Shown: piece after piece, positions 55,248-63,856 of the stretch
Layout: every line of letters starts with the position of its first letter
Numbering within the stretch: position 1 is the stretch's first letter
DNA from: Crystallibacter sulfonylureivorans_A
GTDB lineage: Bacteria; Actinomycetota; Actinomycetes; Actinomycetales; Micrococcaceae
Direction of reading: 5' to 3'
Length of the DNA stretch: 64,000 nt
Assembly: GCF_047607445.1 (NCBI RefSeq)
Contig: NZ_JBLKRT010000013.1
Location: forward strand, 39,386 to 103,385
Notes under the pieces: generated by a model
The model's input: only the letters and a program-made list of their open reading frames with translations
What the model was told of the DNA's origin: nothing
Database searches by the model: none
Position numbers and translations under genes: made by a program

Positions 55248-56794
55248 GCGCTGACCTCCTTGCCCCGCGGGCTCTCGTCGTCGAGCGTTGCCGATTCCAT
55301 CAGGCGCTGGCGCTTCTTCATCCAGAAGGACAGCACGAAGATGACGACCAGAGAGATGTAGATCCCGGCCGCGATCGGCGTGGACACCAAGGCCATCGGG
55401 TCGCCCTGGGAGATGGCCAGCGAACGCCGCAGTTGGCTCTCGAAAATCGGCCCCAGGATCATGCCGACCACCAGCGGAGCGATCGGATAGCCGTAGCGGC
55501 GCATGAAGAACCCGAGCACGCCAATGACCAGCAGCACGAACACGTCCACCGGGGTGAAGTTCACCGAGAACGCGCCCAAGGCGGCGAAGACCAAGATGCC
55601 GGCGTAGAGGTACGGACGCGGGATCTGCAGGATCTTCACCCAGATGCCCACCAGCGGCAGGTTCAACACCAGCAGCATCAGGTTGCCCACGTACAGGCTG
55701 GCAATCAGCGCCCAGACCAGGGCACCTTCAACTTCGAACAACAGCGGTCCCGGCTGGATGTTGTAGCGCTGGAATGCCACCAGCATCATCGCCGCCGTCG
55801 CCGTCGTCGGAATGCCCAGCGTCAGCAGCGGCACCAGCACACCGGCCGCAGCCGCGTTGTTGGCCGATTCCGGCCCGGCCACGCCTTCGATGGCGCCGCG
55901 GCCGAACTGCTTCTTGTGCGTGCCCTTGGCCAGTTTCTTCTCCGCCGCGTAGGACAGGAAGGTGGCCACGTCGGCGCCGCCGGCCGGCATGGTGCCGATC
56001 GGGAAGCCAATAAAGGTTCCGCGCAGCCAGGGCTTCCAGGACCGTCTCCAGTCCTCTTTCTTCATCCAGGACGTCCAGCCGCCGGTCACCGGGATGACCT
56101 TGACCGGGCCATGCCGCAACCGGGAGGCCACGTACAGCGCCTCGCCCAGAGCAAACAGGCCGACGGCGACCAGCACCACGTCGATGCCGTCCGCCAGGAA
56201 CGGGCTGCCAAACGTGTAGCGCTGCTGCCCTGTCATCAGGTCCACGCCCATGAACGCCAGGAACAAGCCCAGGCCGAGCGACGCCAGACCGCGCAACACG
56301 GAGGCGCCCAGCAGCGCGCCCACGGTCAGGAACGCCACCACCATCAGGGCCACGTACTCCACCGGACCGATCTGCACGGCAAATGCGGCCACATAGGGTG
56401 CCACAAAGCTCAGCAGCACCGTGGCAATGGTGCCGGCAATGAACGAGCCGATCGCCGCCGTCGCCAGCGCCGCGGCTCCCCGGCCGGCTTTCGCCATCCG
56501 GTTGCCTTCCAGCGCCGTGACAATCGACGCGGATTCGCCCGGCGTGTTGAGCAGGATCGAGGTGGTGGACCCGCCGTACATGCCGCCGTAGTAGATGCCC
56601 GCGAAGACGATGATCGCCGCCGTCGGTTCCAGGCTGTACGTGATGGGCATCAGCAGGGCAACGGTCATGGCCGGGCCGATGCCCGGCAGCACACCGACTG
56701 CGGTGCCGACCAGCACGCCGCCCAGGGCGTAGAGCAGGTAGATCGGCTGCATCGCCACGGAAAAGCCCTCCAGGAGGGCGTAGAAATTATCCAT
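55244..56794 (-). CDS. Tripartite tricarboxylate transporter, large permease (TctA family)
   Basis: 516 residues, about 11-12 helices; PGIGPAMTVALLMPITYSL (about 34-52) and a second glycine-rich repeat near GRGAIEGVAGPESANNAAAAG are TctA signatures. Works with TctB and the solute-binding protein. ATG 56794 overlaps the TctB stop by eight bases; stop overlaps the USP ATG. Substrate predicted to be a di/tricarboxylate. Confidence 0.94.
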   Translation of the reverse strand: MDNFYALLEGFSVAMQPIYLLYALGGVLVGTAVGVLPGIGPAMTVALLMPITYSLEPTAAIIVFAGIYYGGMYGGSTTSILLNTPGESASIVTALEGNRMAKAGRGAAALATAAIGSFIAGTIATVLLSFVAPYVAAFAVQIGPVEYVALMVVAFLTVGALLGASVLRGLASLGLGLFLAFMGVDLMTGQQRYTFGSPFLADGIDVVLVAVGLFALGEALYVASRLRHGPVKVIPVTGGWTSWMKKEDWRRSWKPWLRGTFIGFPIGTMPAGGADVATFLSYAAEKKLAKGTHKKQFGRGAIEGVAGPESANNAAAAGVLVPLLTLGIPTTATAAMMLVAFQRYNIQPGPLLFEVEGALVWALIASLYVGNLMLLVLNLPLVGIWVKILQIPRPYLYAGILVFAALGAFSVNFTPVDVFVLLVIGVLGFFMRRYGYPIAPLVVGMILGPIFESQLRRSLAISQGDPMALVSTPIAAGIYISLVVIFVLSFWMKKRQRLMESATLDDESPRGKEVSA

Positions 56795-57329
56795 TCAGGA
56801 ACGGCACCCCTTCGAGCACGCCGGCGGGCAGCGAGACGCCGAGCAGCCCGCCGAAAGCGAACTGCAGCACCAGCGCCATGACCACGCCGACAACAGCGGC
56901 CCGCCACAACGGCTTGGCGCCCAGCGCCCACGCGGCGCCGAAGAACAGCACCGCTGCGGCAACCGGCCAGCCCAGCGGAATAATCAGGAAAATATGCACG
57001 ACGACGGTGCCCGCCATCTTGGCCACGGTCAGCCAGTCGGTCCGGACATCGGGGTCGATGTCTTCGCCCTCATCCGCCTCGCCGGTCTTGCCGCGCAGCA
57101 GCTGCACGATCAGGCCGGCGCCGACGATCACCAGCAGGCCGGAGACGATGTAGGGAAGCGCCCGCGGACCAATGTCGCTGGCCGAGTCGGGCGTCTGGAT
57201 CCCTGCCCCGGCCACGAAGCCGACGATCCCGATGCTCAGGATGACTGCCGCGAAGATGATTTCTCCGAGCGGCTTGGCCGGGGCGGCATCGCTGCCGCCC
57301 CGGACCGCTCCAGTAGTGGAAGAACCCAT
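56787..57329 (-). CDS. Tripartite tricarboxylate transporter, small permease (TctB family)
   Basis: 180 residues with four hydrophobic segments (about 29-50, 65-85, 107-130, 140-165) and a cytoplasmic linker of acidic residues between the second and third. Forms the small membrane subunit. Start ATG 57329, two bases after the binding-protein gene. Confidence 0.9.
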   Translation of the reverse strand: MGSSTTGAVRGGSDAAPAKPLGEIIFAAVILSIGIVGFVAGAGIQTPDSASDIGPRALPYIVSGLLVIVGAGLIVQLLRGKTGEADEGEDIDPDVRTDWLTVAKMAGTVVVHIFLIIPLGWPVAAAVLFFGAAWALGAKPLWRAAVVGVVMALVLQFAFGGLLGVSLPAGVLEGVPFLNG

Positions 57330-57331
57330 GG

Positions 57332-58345
57332 TTACTTCAGCAGACCGATATCCGTCAGGGTTGCGGTGACCGTCTCGATGTCCTCGGTCAGGAAGCTCGA
57401 GAACTCCTCGCCGGCCAGGAAGGCGTCTGCCCAGTTGTTGGTGGTCAGGGTTTCCTGCCAGGCGTCGGTGCCGTGCAGTTCGGTCACCAGCGCGGTGAGC
57501 TTCTCGGCCTGCGCATCGTCGATGGACCCGGGAGCCACGACGCCGCGCCAGTTGGTCAGCACCAGGTCCAGGCCCTGTTCCTTCAACGGCTTGACTTCGG
57601 GCAGCTGCGGGGCGGCTTCCGGGCCGGAAACGGCCAGGGCGCGCAGCTTGCCGGCCTTGACCTGCTCGGCGTACTCGCCCACGCCGGAAATGCCGGCGGA
57701 AACCTTGTTGCCCAGCAGCGCTGCCAGGGATTCGCCGCCGCCGGAGTACGGGATGTAGTTCAGGCTGTCGGCACCGATGCCGGCTTCCTTGAGCATCATG
57801 CCGGCCAGAATATGGTCGGCGCCTCCGGCGGAGCCGCCGGTGATGGAGACACCCTTGCCCTTGGCCTTGACGTCGGCGAGCAGGTCATCGATGGTCTGGT
57901 AGGGCGAATCGGCGGGCACCACGACGACGAGCGGCTCTTCGGTGAGCCGGGCGATCGGTGTGGTGTCTTCGATCCGGTTTGCGGCCTTGTTGGTCTCCAC
58001 GGCGCCGACCATCACGTAGCCCATCACCATCAGGGTGTTCGGGTCCTTTTCGGTGGCCAGTTTTGCCAGGCCGTTGGTGCCGCCGGCGCCGCCGATGTTG
58101 ACCACCGAGGCGCTGGAGACCAGGTCGTTTTCCTGCAGGTCTTTCTGCATGGAACGGCCGGTTTGGTCCCAGCCGCCGCCCGGGTCCGCCGGGACAATGA
58201 TGTTGAGCTTGTCGATGCCGGCCTCTTCGGAGCCGTTGCCGGCACTGGTGGAGCCGGTGGAGCCGCAGGCGGCCAATACCAAGGCGGATGCTGCCGCGGC
58301 GGCCACCAGGGCCGAGCGGCGTCTCATCGTTCGGTCGAGCTTCAT
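57332..58345 (-). CDS. Tripartite tricarboxylate transporter solute-binding lipoprotein (TctC/Bug family)
   Basis: 337 residues; twin-Arg-free signal peptide with lipobox ALVLAAC (Cys about 27), then the Bug fold with LNIIVPADPGGGWDQTGR and GGSAGGADHILAG ligand-binding loops. First gene of the binding protein-TctB-TctA-USP operon and divergent from the sensor kinase across 168 bases. Expected ligand: a carboxylate such as citrate, itaconate or tartrate. Confidence 0.93.
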   Translation of the reverse strand: MKLDRTMRRRSALVAAAAASALVLAACGSTGSTSAGNGSEEAGIDKLNIIVPADPGGGWDQTGRSMQKDLQENDLVSSASVVNIGGAGGTNGLAKLATEKDPNTLMVMGYVMVGAVETNKAANRIEDTTPIARLTEEPLVVVVPADSPYQTIDDLLADVKAKGKGVSITGGSAGGADHILAGMMLKEAGIGADSLNYIPYSGGGESLAALLGNKVSAGISGVGEYAEQVKAGKLRALAVSGPEAAPQLPEVKPLKEQGLDLVLTNWRGVVAPGSIDDAQAEKLTALVTELHGTDAWQETLTTNNWADAFLAGEEFSSFLTEDIETVTATLTDIGLLK

Positions 58346-58433
58346 CTAGGTTTTTCCTCCTCCAACCAGCGTGATGGGCATCACCACGCCGTCGCCCCAG
58401 CGTAGAGAGCAGTCCGGCGGGCCGGAAGAATGC

Positions 58434-58462
58434 GGTCATTGTGGCCGTATTGGTCATTGTGG
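58434..58462. promoter_or_regulatory. Direct repeat GGTCATTGTGG, twice, 18 bp apart
   Basis: 58434-58444 and 58452-58462 in the divergent gap between the transporter operon and the sensor-kinase operon. Good candidate binding site of the neighbouring CitB-type response regulator. Confidence 0.5.
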
Positions 58463-58513
58463 TCACCGCCACAGGCGGCTGTGGCTCAGCTAACAGCATG
58501 CGAAGATGGCGGG

Positions 58514-60109
58514 GTGTTCCGTTCCCTGTCGCTGCGCGCCCAGCTGTTCGTGCTGCAGCTGTTCATCCTGCTCGTCGTCGTGCTGGTGGCAGGTTCAGTC
58601 GCCATCTCCATGCAGGAACAGCAGATCCGCGATGCTTATGAAGGTCGGATGGTCGGCGTGGCCCGTTCGGTCGCCCAGCTGCCGTCCATCGTGGAGGCCT
58701 TCGACGATGCCAGCCCCAGCCAAACCATCCAGCCCATCGCCGAGCTGATCGCCCAGTCGACCGGAGTCACGTATGTGGTGGTCACTGACCACCGCGGCAT
58801 CCGCTACTCGCATCCGAACCACTCGTTGATCGGGCAGATGGTTTCCACCGATCCGTCGATCCCGCTGTCCGGAGAGACGTACATTGGCCGGCAGACCGGG
58901 ACGCTGGGTGAATCATGGCGGGTGAAGGTACCGATCTACGACCGCTCGGGCGCCACGGTGATTGGCACCGCCTCGGTGGGAACGCTGGAGTCCACCCTGC
59001 GCGAGGACCTTAACGACGACCTGCCCGTCCTGCTGGCGTGGCTCATCGCGGCGGCCTTGGTGGGCTCGGCCGGCGCCATCTACATCTCGCGTTTGGTCTG
59101 GCGGCGGATCTACCAGCTAGAGCCCGAAGAGATCGCCGCGCTGCTCGAAACCCGCGATGCCATGCTTCACGGCATCGGCGAGGGCGTCGTCGCCGTCGAC
59201 GACCGCGGGCGTATCGCCCTGCTCAACGACGAGGCGAAACGCCTGCTGGATGTCTCCGATGCGGCGCTCGGCCGACCGGCCACTTCGATTCTGGAGCCGG
59301 GGCTGGCAGCCATGCTGGCGGCCAACGGCGGGGCTGACGAGACCGTGCTTGCCGGCGAGCGCGTGCTGCTGGCCCGGGCCAACGCCGCCACGGTTGACTC
59401 CCGCCGGGTGGGCAGTGTGCTCATCCTGCGCGACCGGACGGAATTGCACCAACTGCTGCAGGATCTTGACGGTGCACGGGACGTCACCCAGGCGCTGCGC
59501 GCGCAGGCGCACGAATTTTCCAACAAGATGCATGTGATCTCCGGTTTGCTGGAACTCGGCCGCACACAGCAAGCTGTGGATTTCATCTCCCGGTCCGGGC
59601 ATGGGGGTTCTGTGGTGGCTGGCGAACTGGCTCCGGGAATCACCGATCCGGATGCCGCCAGCCTGCTGATGGCCAAGACCACCATTTGCGACGAAAAGGG
59701 CATCCGGTTAGTGATTGATCCGGCATCCGTGCTGGCACCGGACGGCACCACCGATCCGGTGACGGTATTGGGCAACCTGGTGGACAACGCCATGGAGGCC
59801 GTGGGACCGCACGGAACGATTGCCGTGTCCATTACCGAGGAGGCGGATGGTTGCACCATCACTGTCGCCGACGACGGCCCCGGCATCCCGCCGGAGGAAC
59901 GTGAGCGGATCTTCGAACCGGGCTTCTCCAGCAAGGAGGCGGCGCTGCCAGGCAGCCGCGGCTTCGGCTTGGCCCTGGTCAGCCGGGTGGCTGCCCGGCG
60001 CGGCGGTTCGGCCCGGGTAACGGCGTCGGCCTCCGGCGGCGCCGAGTTCACGGTAAGCTTCTCGCCGACCCCGTCGATCGCCCGCCCGCAAGGAATCCCG
60101 GTCCCATGA
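58514..60109 (+). CDS. CitA/DcuS-type sensor histidine kinase
   Basis: 531 residues: helix (about 10-30), extracytoplasmic PAS-like sensor (about 31-175), second helix (about 178-200), cytoplasmic PAS (about 215-320), then a SpoOB-type His box LRAQAHEFSNKMHVISGLLEL with His333, and HATPase motifs NLVDNAMEA, DDGPGIPPEERE and GFGLALV. This is the di/tricarboxylate-sensing class. GTG 58514 with weak upstream signals. Stop overlaps the regulator ATG. Confidence 0.93.
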   Translation: MFRSLSLRAQLFVLQLFILLVVVLVAGSVAISMQEQQIRDAYEGRMVGVARSVAQLPSIVEAFDDASPSQTIQPIAELIAQSTGVTYVVVTDHRGIRYSHPNHSLIGQMVSTDPSIPLSGETYIGRQTGTLGESWRVKVPIYDRSGATVIGTASVGTLESTLREDLNDDLPVLLAWLIAAALVGSAGAIYISRLVWRRIYQLEPEEIAALLETRDAMLHGIGEGVVAVDDRGRIALLNDEAKRLLDVSDAALGRPATSILEPGLAAMLAANGGADETVLAGERVLLARANAATVDSRRVGSVLILRDRTELHQLLQDLDGARDVTQALRAQAHEFSNKMHVISGLLELGRTQQAVDFISRSGHGGSVVAGELAPGITDPDAASLLMAKTTICDEKGIRLVIDPASVLAPDGTTDPVTVLGNLVDNAMEAVGPHGTIAVSITEEADGCTITVADDGPGIPPEERERIFEPGFSSKEAALPGSRGFGLALVSRVAARRGGSARVTASASGGAEFTVSFSPTPSIARPQGIPVP

Positions 60110-60954
60110 ACCAGATCCGCACCGTCGTCGTTGACGATGACAAGGAAGTCGCCGGCGTGCACACCGGCTTCCTGCTGGCCCATGGATCCTTTGACGCCGT
60201 GGGCACCGCTTACACCGGGGCGGACGGGCTGGCCATGGTTGCGTCCCTCCGCCCGGAACTGGTGTTGCTGGACATCCATTTGCCGGATCTGAGCGGCATC
60301 GAGGTACTGCGGGCGGTCCGGAACCTGCCGGGCGAACCGGTCGACGTCATCGCCATCACCGCCGCCCGCGAACTGGACACGGTGCGGGCGGCGATGGCGG
60401 GCGGGGTACTCCACTATTTGGTCAAACCGTTCACCGCCCGAGTGCTGATGGAGCGGCTGGACGCTTATGTGGAGCACAGGCGGCACATCAGCGGCAGCGG
60501 ACAAGCTGCCGTGCTGGACCAGGACGGCATCGACCGGTTGCTGGCACCCGCGCGTAACGCCGCCGGGATGTCTGCCCGGGAGGCCGCGGATGCAGGCAGC
60601 AGTGGACAGGCATCCGGCCATCCGGCCGAGCCGACCGCCGGTCCGCCACGGCCGGCAGCTGCCGCCGGGGGCCGCCACCGGACCGGGGCGCCGCTGGCCG
60701 CCGTCCCGGGTTCCCGGGCACAGGTCCCGCTGCCCAAGGGCCTGTCCCTGCCCACTCTGGAGGCGGTCATCGCAGACCTGAACGCCACCGGGGCTGCCTC
60801 GTCGGCCTCCGAAGTCGCCGGCCGGCTGGGGCTGGCACGGGTGAGTGCCAGGCGCTATCTGGAGTACCTGGTGTCGCGCGGCGAGGCCAGGATCACGCCG
60901 CGGTACGGCACCGCCGGCCGGCCGGAGAAGTTCTATCTCCTGACCGCCGGCTAG
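60106..60954 (+). CDS. CitB/DcuR-type response regulator
   Basis: 282 residues: receiver domain with Asp56 (LVLLDIHLPDLSG), conserved Thr (AITAA) and Lys (YLVKPF), an Ala/Pro/Gly-rich linker (about 145-210), and a C-terminal winged HTH (SASEVAGRLGLARVSARRYLEYL). The linker is longer than in typical CitB proteins. Coupled to the kinase by ATGA overlap. Expected to activate the divergent transporter operon. Confidence 0.92.
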   Translation: MNQIRTVVVDDDKEVAGVHTGFLLAHGSFDAVGTAYTGADGLAMVASLRPELVLLDIHLPDLSGIEVLRAVRNLPGEPVDVIAITAARELDTVRAAMAGGVLHYLVKPFTARVLMERLDAYVEHRRHISGSGQAAVLDQDGIDRLLAPARNAAGMSAREAADAGSSGQASGHPAEPTAGPPRPAAAAGGRHRTGAPLAAVPGSRAQVPLPKGLSLPTLEAVIADLNATGAASSASEVAGRLGLARVSARRYLEYLVSRGEARITPRYGTAGRPEKFYLLTAG

Positions 60955-60964
60955 GACGGAACGG

Positions 60965-61780
60965 CTAGGACGGAATGTTGGCCCGCCGCAGGGTCAGCTC
61001 CGCGTGCTTGAGCAGCGGCCCGTCGATCATCTTGCCGCGGAACCGGAAAGCCCCGGGTTCGTTGGCGGCGGCAGCCAGGAGGGCGGCCGCGTAGTCCGCT
61101 TCCGCCTGGCCGGGACGGTAGGCACTTCTGACGACGTCGGCCTGGCTCGGATGGATGATGGCCTTGGCGGCAAAACCCGATGCTGCCGCATCCTCGGCTT
61201 CTGCCGCCAGCCCGTCCAGGTCCGCTATGTCGATGTAGACGGAGTCGATCGCGGCCTTGCCGTGGGCGCCGGCCGCCAGGATCACCTGCGAGCGCGCCTG
61301 CCGGGCGACGTCCCGGTACGTCCCGGACGCGAACCGGCTGGAGCTGCCGCCCAGCGAGACGACCAGGTCCTCGGCGCCCCACATCAGCGCCGTGACGTTC
61401 GCGCACGCGGCCAGCCCTGCAGCATGCAGCACGCCGAGCGCTGTCTCGCAGAGGGCCACCACCGAATACTCCCCCAGTCGCTTCACCGCCGACGGATCCT
61501 CCGCCTTGGCCACCATGATGCTGCGGTAGCCGGACCGGCCGACGGCCTCCATGTCCAGCGCGTGGTCCGCGGTCCCGACCGGGTTGACCCGGACGATGGT
61601 GCGTTCCGGGTCCAGCGGGTGGCCGATGACTGCTTCCCGGGCCGCGGCGCGCTCCGCCGGGGCCACCGCGTCCTCCAGGTCGAGGATCACCGCGTCGGCC
61701 CGGGCGGCGGCCTTCGCGTAGCGGTCCGGCCGGTCTGCCGGACAGAACAGGATGGCCGGGCCCATCTCGAACCCGGTCAC
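60965..61780 (-). CDS. CitE-like CoA-ester lyase (HpcH/HpaI family), Rv2498c-like
   Basis: 271 residues. TIM barrel with FCPADRPDRYAKA, VILDLEDAV, RVNPVGTADHA, the Mg-binding pair in ALCETALGV and MWGAEDLVVSLGG, and IIHPSQ near the C-terminus. From memory it is close to M. tuberculosis Rv2498c, which cleaves (S)-citramalyl-CoA (itaconate pathway) and HMG-CoA (leucine). Start GTG 61780 overlaps the maoC stop. Last gene of scoA-scoB-maoC-citE. Confidence 0.9.
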   Translation of the reverse strand: MTGFEMGPAILFCPADRPDRYAKAAARADAVILDLEDAVAPAERAAAREAVIGHPLDPERTIVRVNPVGTADHALDMEAVGRSGYRSIMVAKAEDPSAVKRLGEYSVVALCETALGVLHAAGLAACANVTALMWGAEDLVVSLGGSSSRFASGTYRDVARQARSQVILAAGAHGKAAIDSVYIDIADLDGLAAEAEDAAASGFAAKAIIHPSQADVVRSAYRPGQAEADYAAALLAAAANEPGAFRFRGKMIDGPLLKHAELTLRRANIPS

Positions 61781-62370
61781 CGGTGCCCGCCTTCGGGCCG
61801 GCCGTCCCAGAGTTCCGCGTCGCTGGTTTCAGAGCCCGCAATCGCGGCAGCGTGCCCGTCCTCGGTCCACATCAGGCAGCTGCGGGTCACGGTGGCCACC
61901 ACGTCGCCGTGCTGGTTCCGGCCGGTGTGGTGCATGGTCACCACGCCGGTGCCGGGCCGGGACCTGGAGAGCCGTTTATCGGTGACCACCGTCTCCGTGT
62001 ACAGCGTGTCGCCATGATAGAGCGGGTGCGGGAAGGTCACGTCCGTGAGGCCCAGCTGCGCCACAATCGTGGACTGGGTCAGCTGGCCGACCGACTGGCC
62101 CACCACGGTGGCGAGGGTGAACATGGAGTTCATCAGCCGCTGCCCGAACGGCTGCTCGGCCGCCCAGGCCGCGTCCAGATGCAGTGCCTGGTTGTTCATG
62201 GTGGCGGTGGTGAACAGCACGTTGTCCGCCTCTGTGACAGTCCGGCCCGGCCGGTGGGCATAGATGACATCCGGCTCGATCTCTTCGAAATACAGTCCGC
62301 GCTGGACGATGACTTTCTGCGCACCGGCCGCTTCGGAAGACGTCGCCGCTGCCCCTGCGTCGGTATTCAC
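61777..62370 (-). CDS. MaoC family hydratase (itaconyl-CoA/mesaconyl-CoA hydratase-like)
   Basis: 197 residues; hot-dog fold with EADNVLFTTATMNNQALHLDAAW (Asp/His in the hydratase-2 motif pattern) and FPHPLYHGDTLYTETVV. Similar single-domain MaoC proteins (Rv2499c-type) sit next to CitE-like lyases and hydrate itaconyl- or methylglutaconyl-CoA. GTG 62370 overlaps the scoB stop, so the four genes form one coupled chain. Confidence 0.9.
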   Translation of the reverse strand: MNTDAGAAATSSEAAGAQKVIVQRGLYFEEIEPDVIYAHRPGRTVTEADNVLFTTATMNNQALHLDAAWAAEQPFGQRLMNSMFTLATVVGQSVGQLTQSTIVAQLGLTDVTFPHPLYHGDTLYTETVVTDKRLSRSRPGTGVVTMHHTGRNQHGDVVATVTRSCLMWTEDGHAAAIAGSETSDAELWDGRPEGGHR

Positions 62371-63020
62371 CGGGCACGCGCCTGGAACTGATCGGTCCGG
62401 AGCTCGGCGCCGGTGGCGGCCACCACGTCCTGGACCTCCACACCCGGGGCCGTCTCGCGGAGCACCAGGCCCTGCTCCGTGACGTCGATGACGGCAAGGT
62501 CGGTGATGATCTGGTCGACGCAGGCCTTGCCGGTAAGCGGGAGTGTGCATTCGGTGAGGATCTTCGGGTTCCCGCTCTTATCCACGTGCTCCATCATCAC
62601 GATCAGCTGCTTGGCGCCGAAGACCAGGTCCATCGCTCCGCCCATGCCCTTGACCATCTTGCCCGGGATCATCCAGTTGGCCAGGTCCCCGTTCTGCGCC
62701 ACCTGCATGGCCCCGAGGACGGCCACATCCACGTGCCCGCCGCGGACCATGCCGAACGATGCGGCCGAATCGAAGATCGCCGCTCCGCGGTTGAGCGTCA
62801 CGGTTTCCTTGCCGGCATTGATCAGGTCCGGATCGAGCTTGTCCTCGGTGGGATAGGGCCCGACGCCCAGAATGCCGTTTTCCGAATGCAGGATGACTTC
62901 CACGCCGTCGGGTATGTAGTTCGGGATCAGCGTGGGCATCCCAATGCCGAGGTTGACGTACTGCCCGTTTTCCAGCTCCTGGGCCACGCGTGCGGCCAGT
63001 TCGTTGCGCGTTAGTGCCAT
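62367..63020 (-). CDS. CoA transferase subunit B (family I, SCOT-like)
   Basis: 217 residues with catalytic Glu47 in HSENGILG (the glutamyl-CoA residue) and GIGMPTLIPNYIPD. Forms a heterotetramer with subunit A. The acceptor/donor acids are unknown, but the neighbours suggest succinyl-CoA and a C5 dicarboxylate. ATG 63020, 12 bases after scoA. Confidence 0.94.
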   Translation of the reverse strand: MALTRNELAARVAQELENGQYVNLGIGMPTLIPNYIPDGVEVILHSENGILGVGPYPTEDKLDPDLINAGKETVTLNRGAAIFDSAASFGMVRGGHVDVAVLGAMQVAQNGDLANWMIPGKMVKGMGGAMDLVFGAKQLIVMMEHVDKSGNPKILTECTLPLTGKACVDQIITDLAVIDVTEQGLVLRETAPGVEVQDVVAATGAELRTDQFQARAR

Positions 63021-63032
63021 GGCGTGCTCCTT

Positions 63033-63812
63033 CTACTTCCCGGCTCCGCCGGTGGCTTGGCCAGTTAGCTGCACCGTGCGTTTTTCGATCCGTTTCTCCA
63101 CATCCGGGGCCAGCACCACGCGCTGGACGAAGATGCCCGGCGTGTGGATCTGCTGCGGATCCAGTTCTCCGGGTTCCACGAGTTCCTCCACCTCGGCGAT
63201 GGTGATCTTCCCGGCCATCGCGCACAGCGGGTTGAAGTTCATGGCCGTGGCATGGAAGACCAGGTTGCCCAGCCGGTCGCCCTTGGCTGCGTGGACCAGC
63301 CCGAAGTCCGGACGCAGCGATTCCTCCAGCACGTAGTCGGCGCCGCCGAAGCTGCGGACCTCCTTCGGTTCCGAGGCCACGGCCACCGACCCATCGGCGT
63401 CGTACATGCGCGGCAGGCCGCCCTCGCTGATCTGGGTGCCGACCCCGGCGGCAGTGTAAAAGGCCGGGATCCCGGCACCGCCGGCCCGCAGCTTCTCCGC
63501 CAGCGTGCCCTGCGGAGTCAGCTCCACTTCCAGCTCGCCGGCCAGGAACTGCCGGGCGAATTCCTTGTTCTCGCCCACGTAGGAGCTGATGGTGCGCCGG
63601 ATCCGGCCGTCCGCCAGCAGCACGCCGAGTCCCCAGTCGTCCACGCCACAGTTGTTGCTGATGGTCTCCAGGTCCGTGGTGCCGGCGTCGTGCAGTGCCT
63701 GGATCAGGGCCACCGGAATGCCGCACAGACCGAAGCCGCCCACCGCCAGCGAGGCACCGTCGGGGATGTCCGCCACCGCCTCCGCGGCGGTTGCTACTAC
63801 CTTGTTGATCAC
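63033..63812 (-). CDS. CoA transferase subunit A (family I, SCOT-like)
   Basis: 259 residues with VGGFGLCGIPVALIQAL and the GGADYVLEESLRPDFG-type glycine/aspartate motifs of the alpha chain. GTG 63812 has AAGGAGG five bases upstream, the strongest ribosome site in the region. First visible gene of the operon; its promoter must lie in the short gap to the repeat array. Confidence 0.94.
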   Translation of the reverse strand: MINKVVATAAEAVADIPDGASLAVGGFGLCGIPVALIQALHDAGTTDLETISNNCGVDDWGLGVLLADGRIRRTISSYVGENKEFARQFLAGELEVELTPQGTLAEKLRAGGAGIPAFYTAAGVGTQISEGGLPRMYDADGSVAVASEPKEVRSFGGADYVLEESLRPDFGLVHAAKGDRLGNLVFHATAMNFNPLCAMAGKITIAEVEELVEPGELDPQQIHTPGIFVQRVVLAPDVEKRIEKRTVQLTGQATGGAGK

Positions 63813-63856
63813 TGTGTCCTCCTTGGTCTAGTGCGTTTGGTCCCTGATCTCCACGC

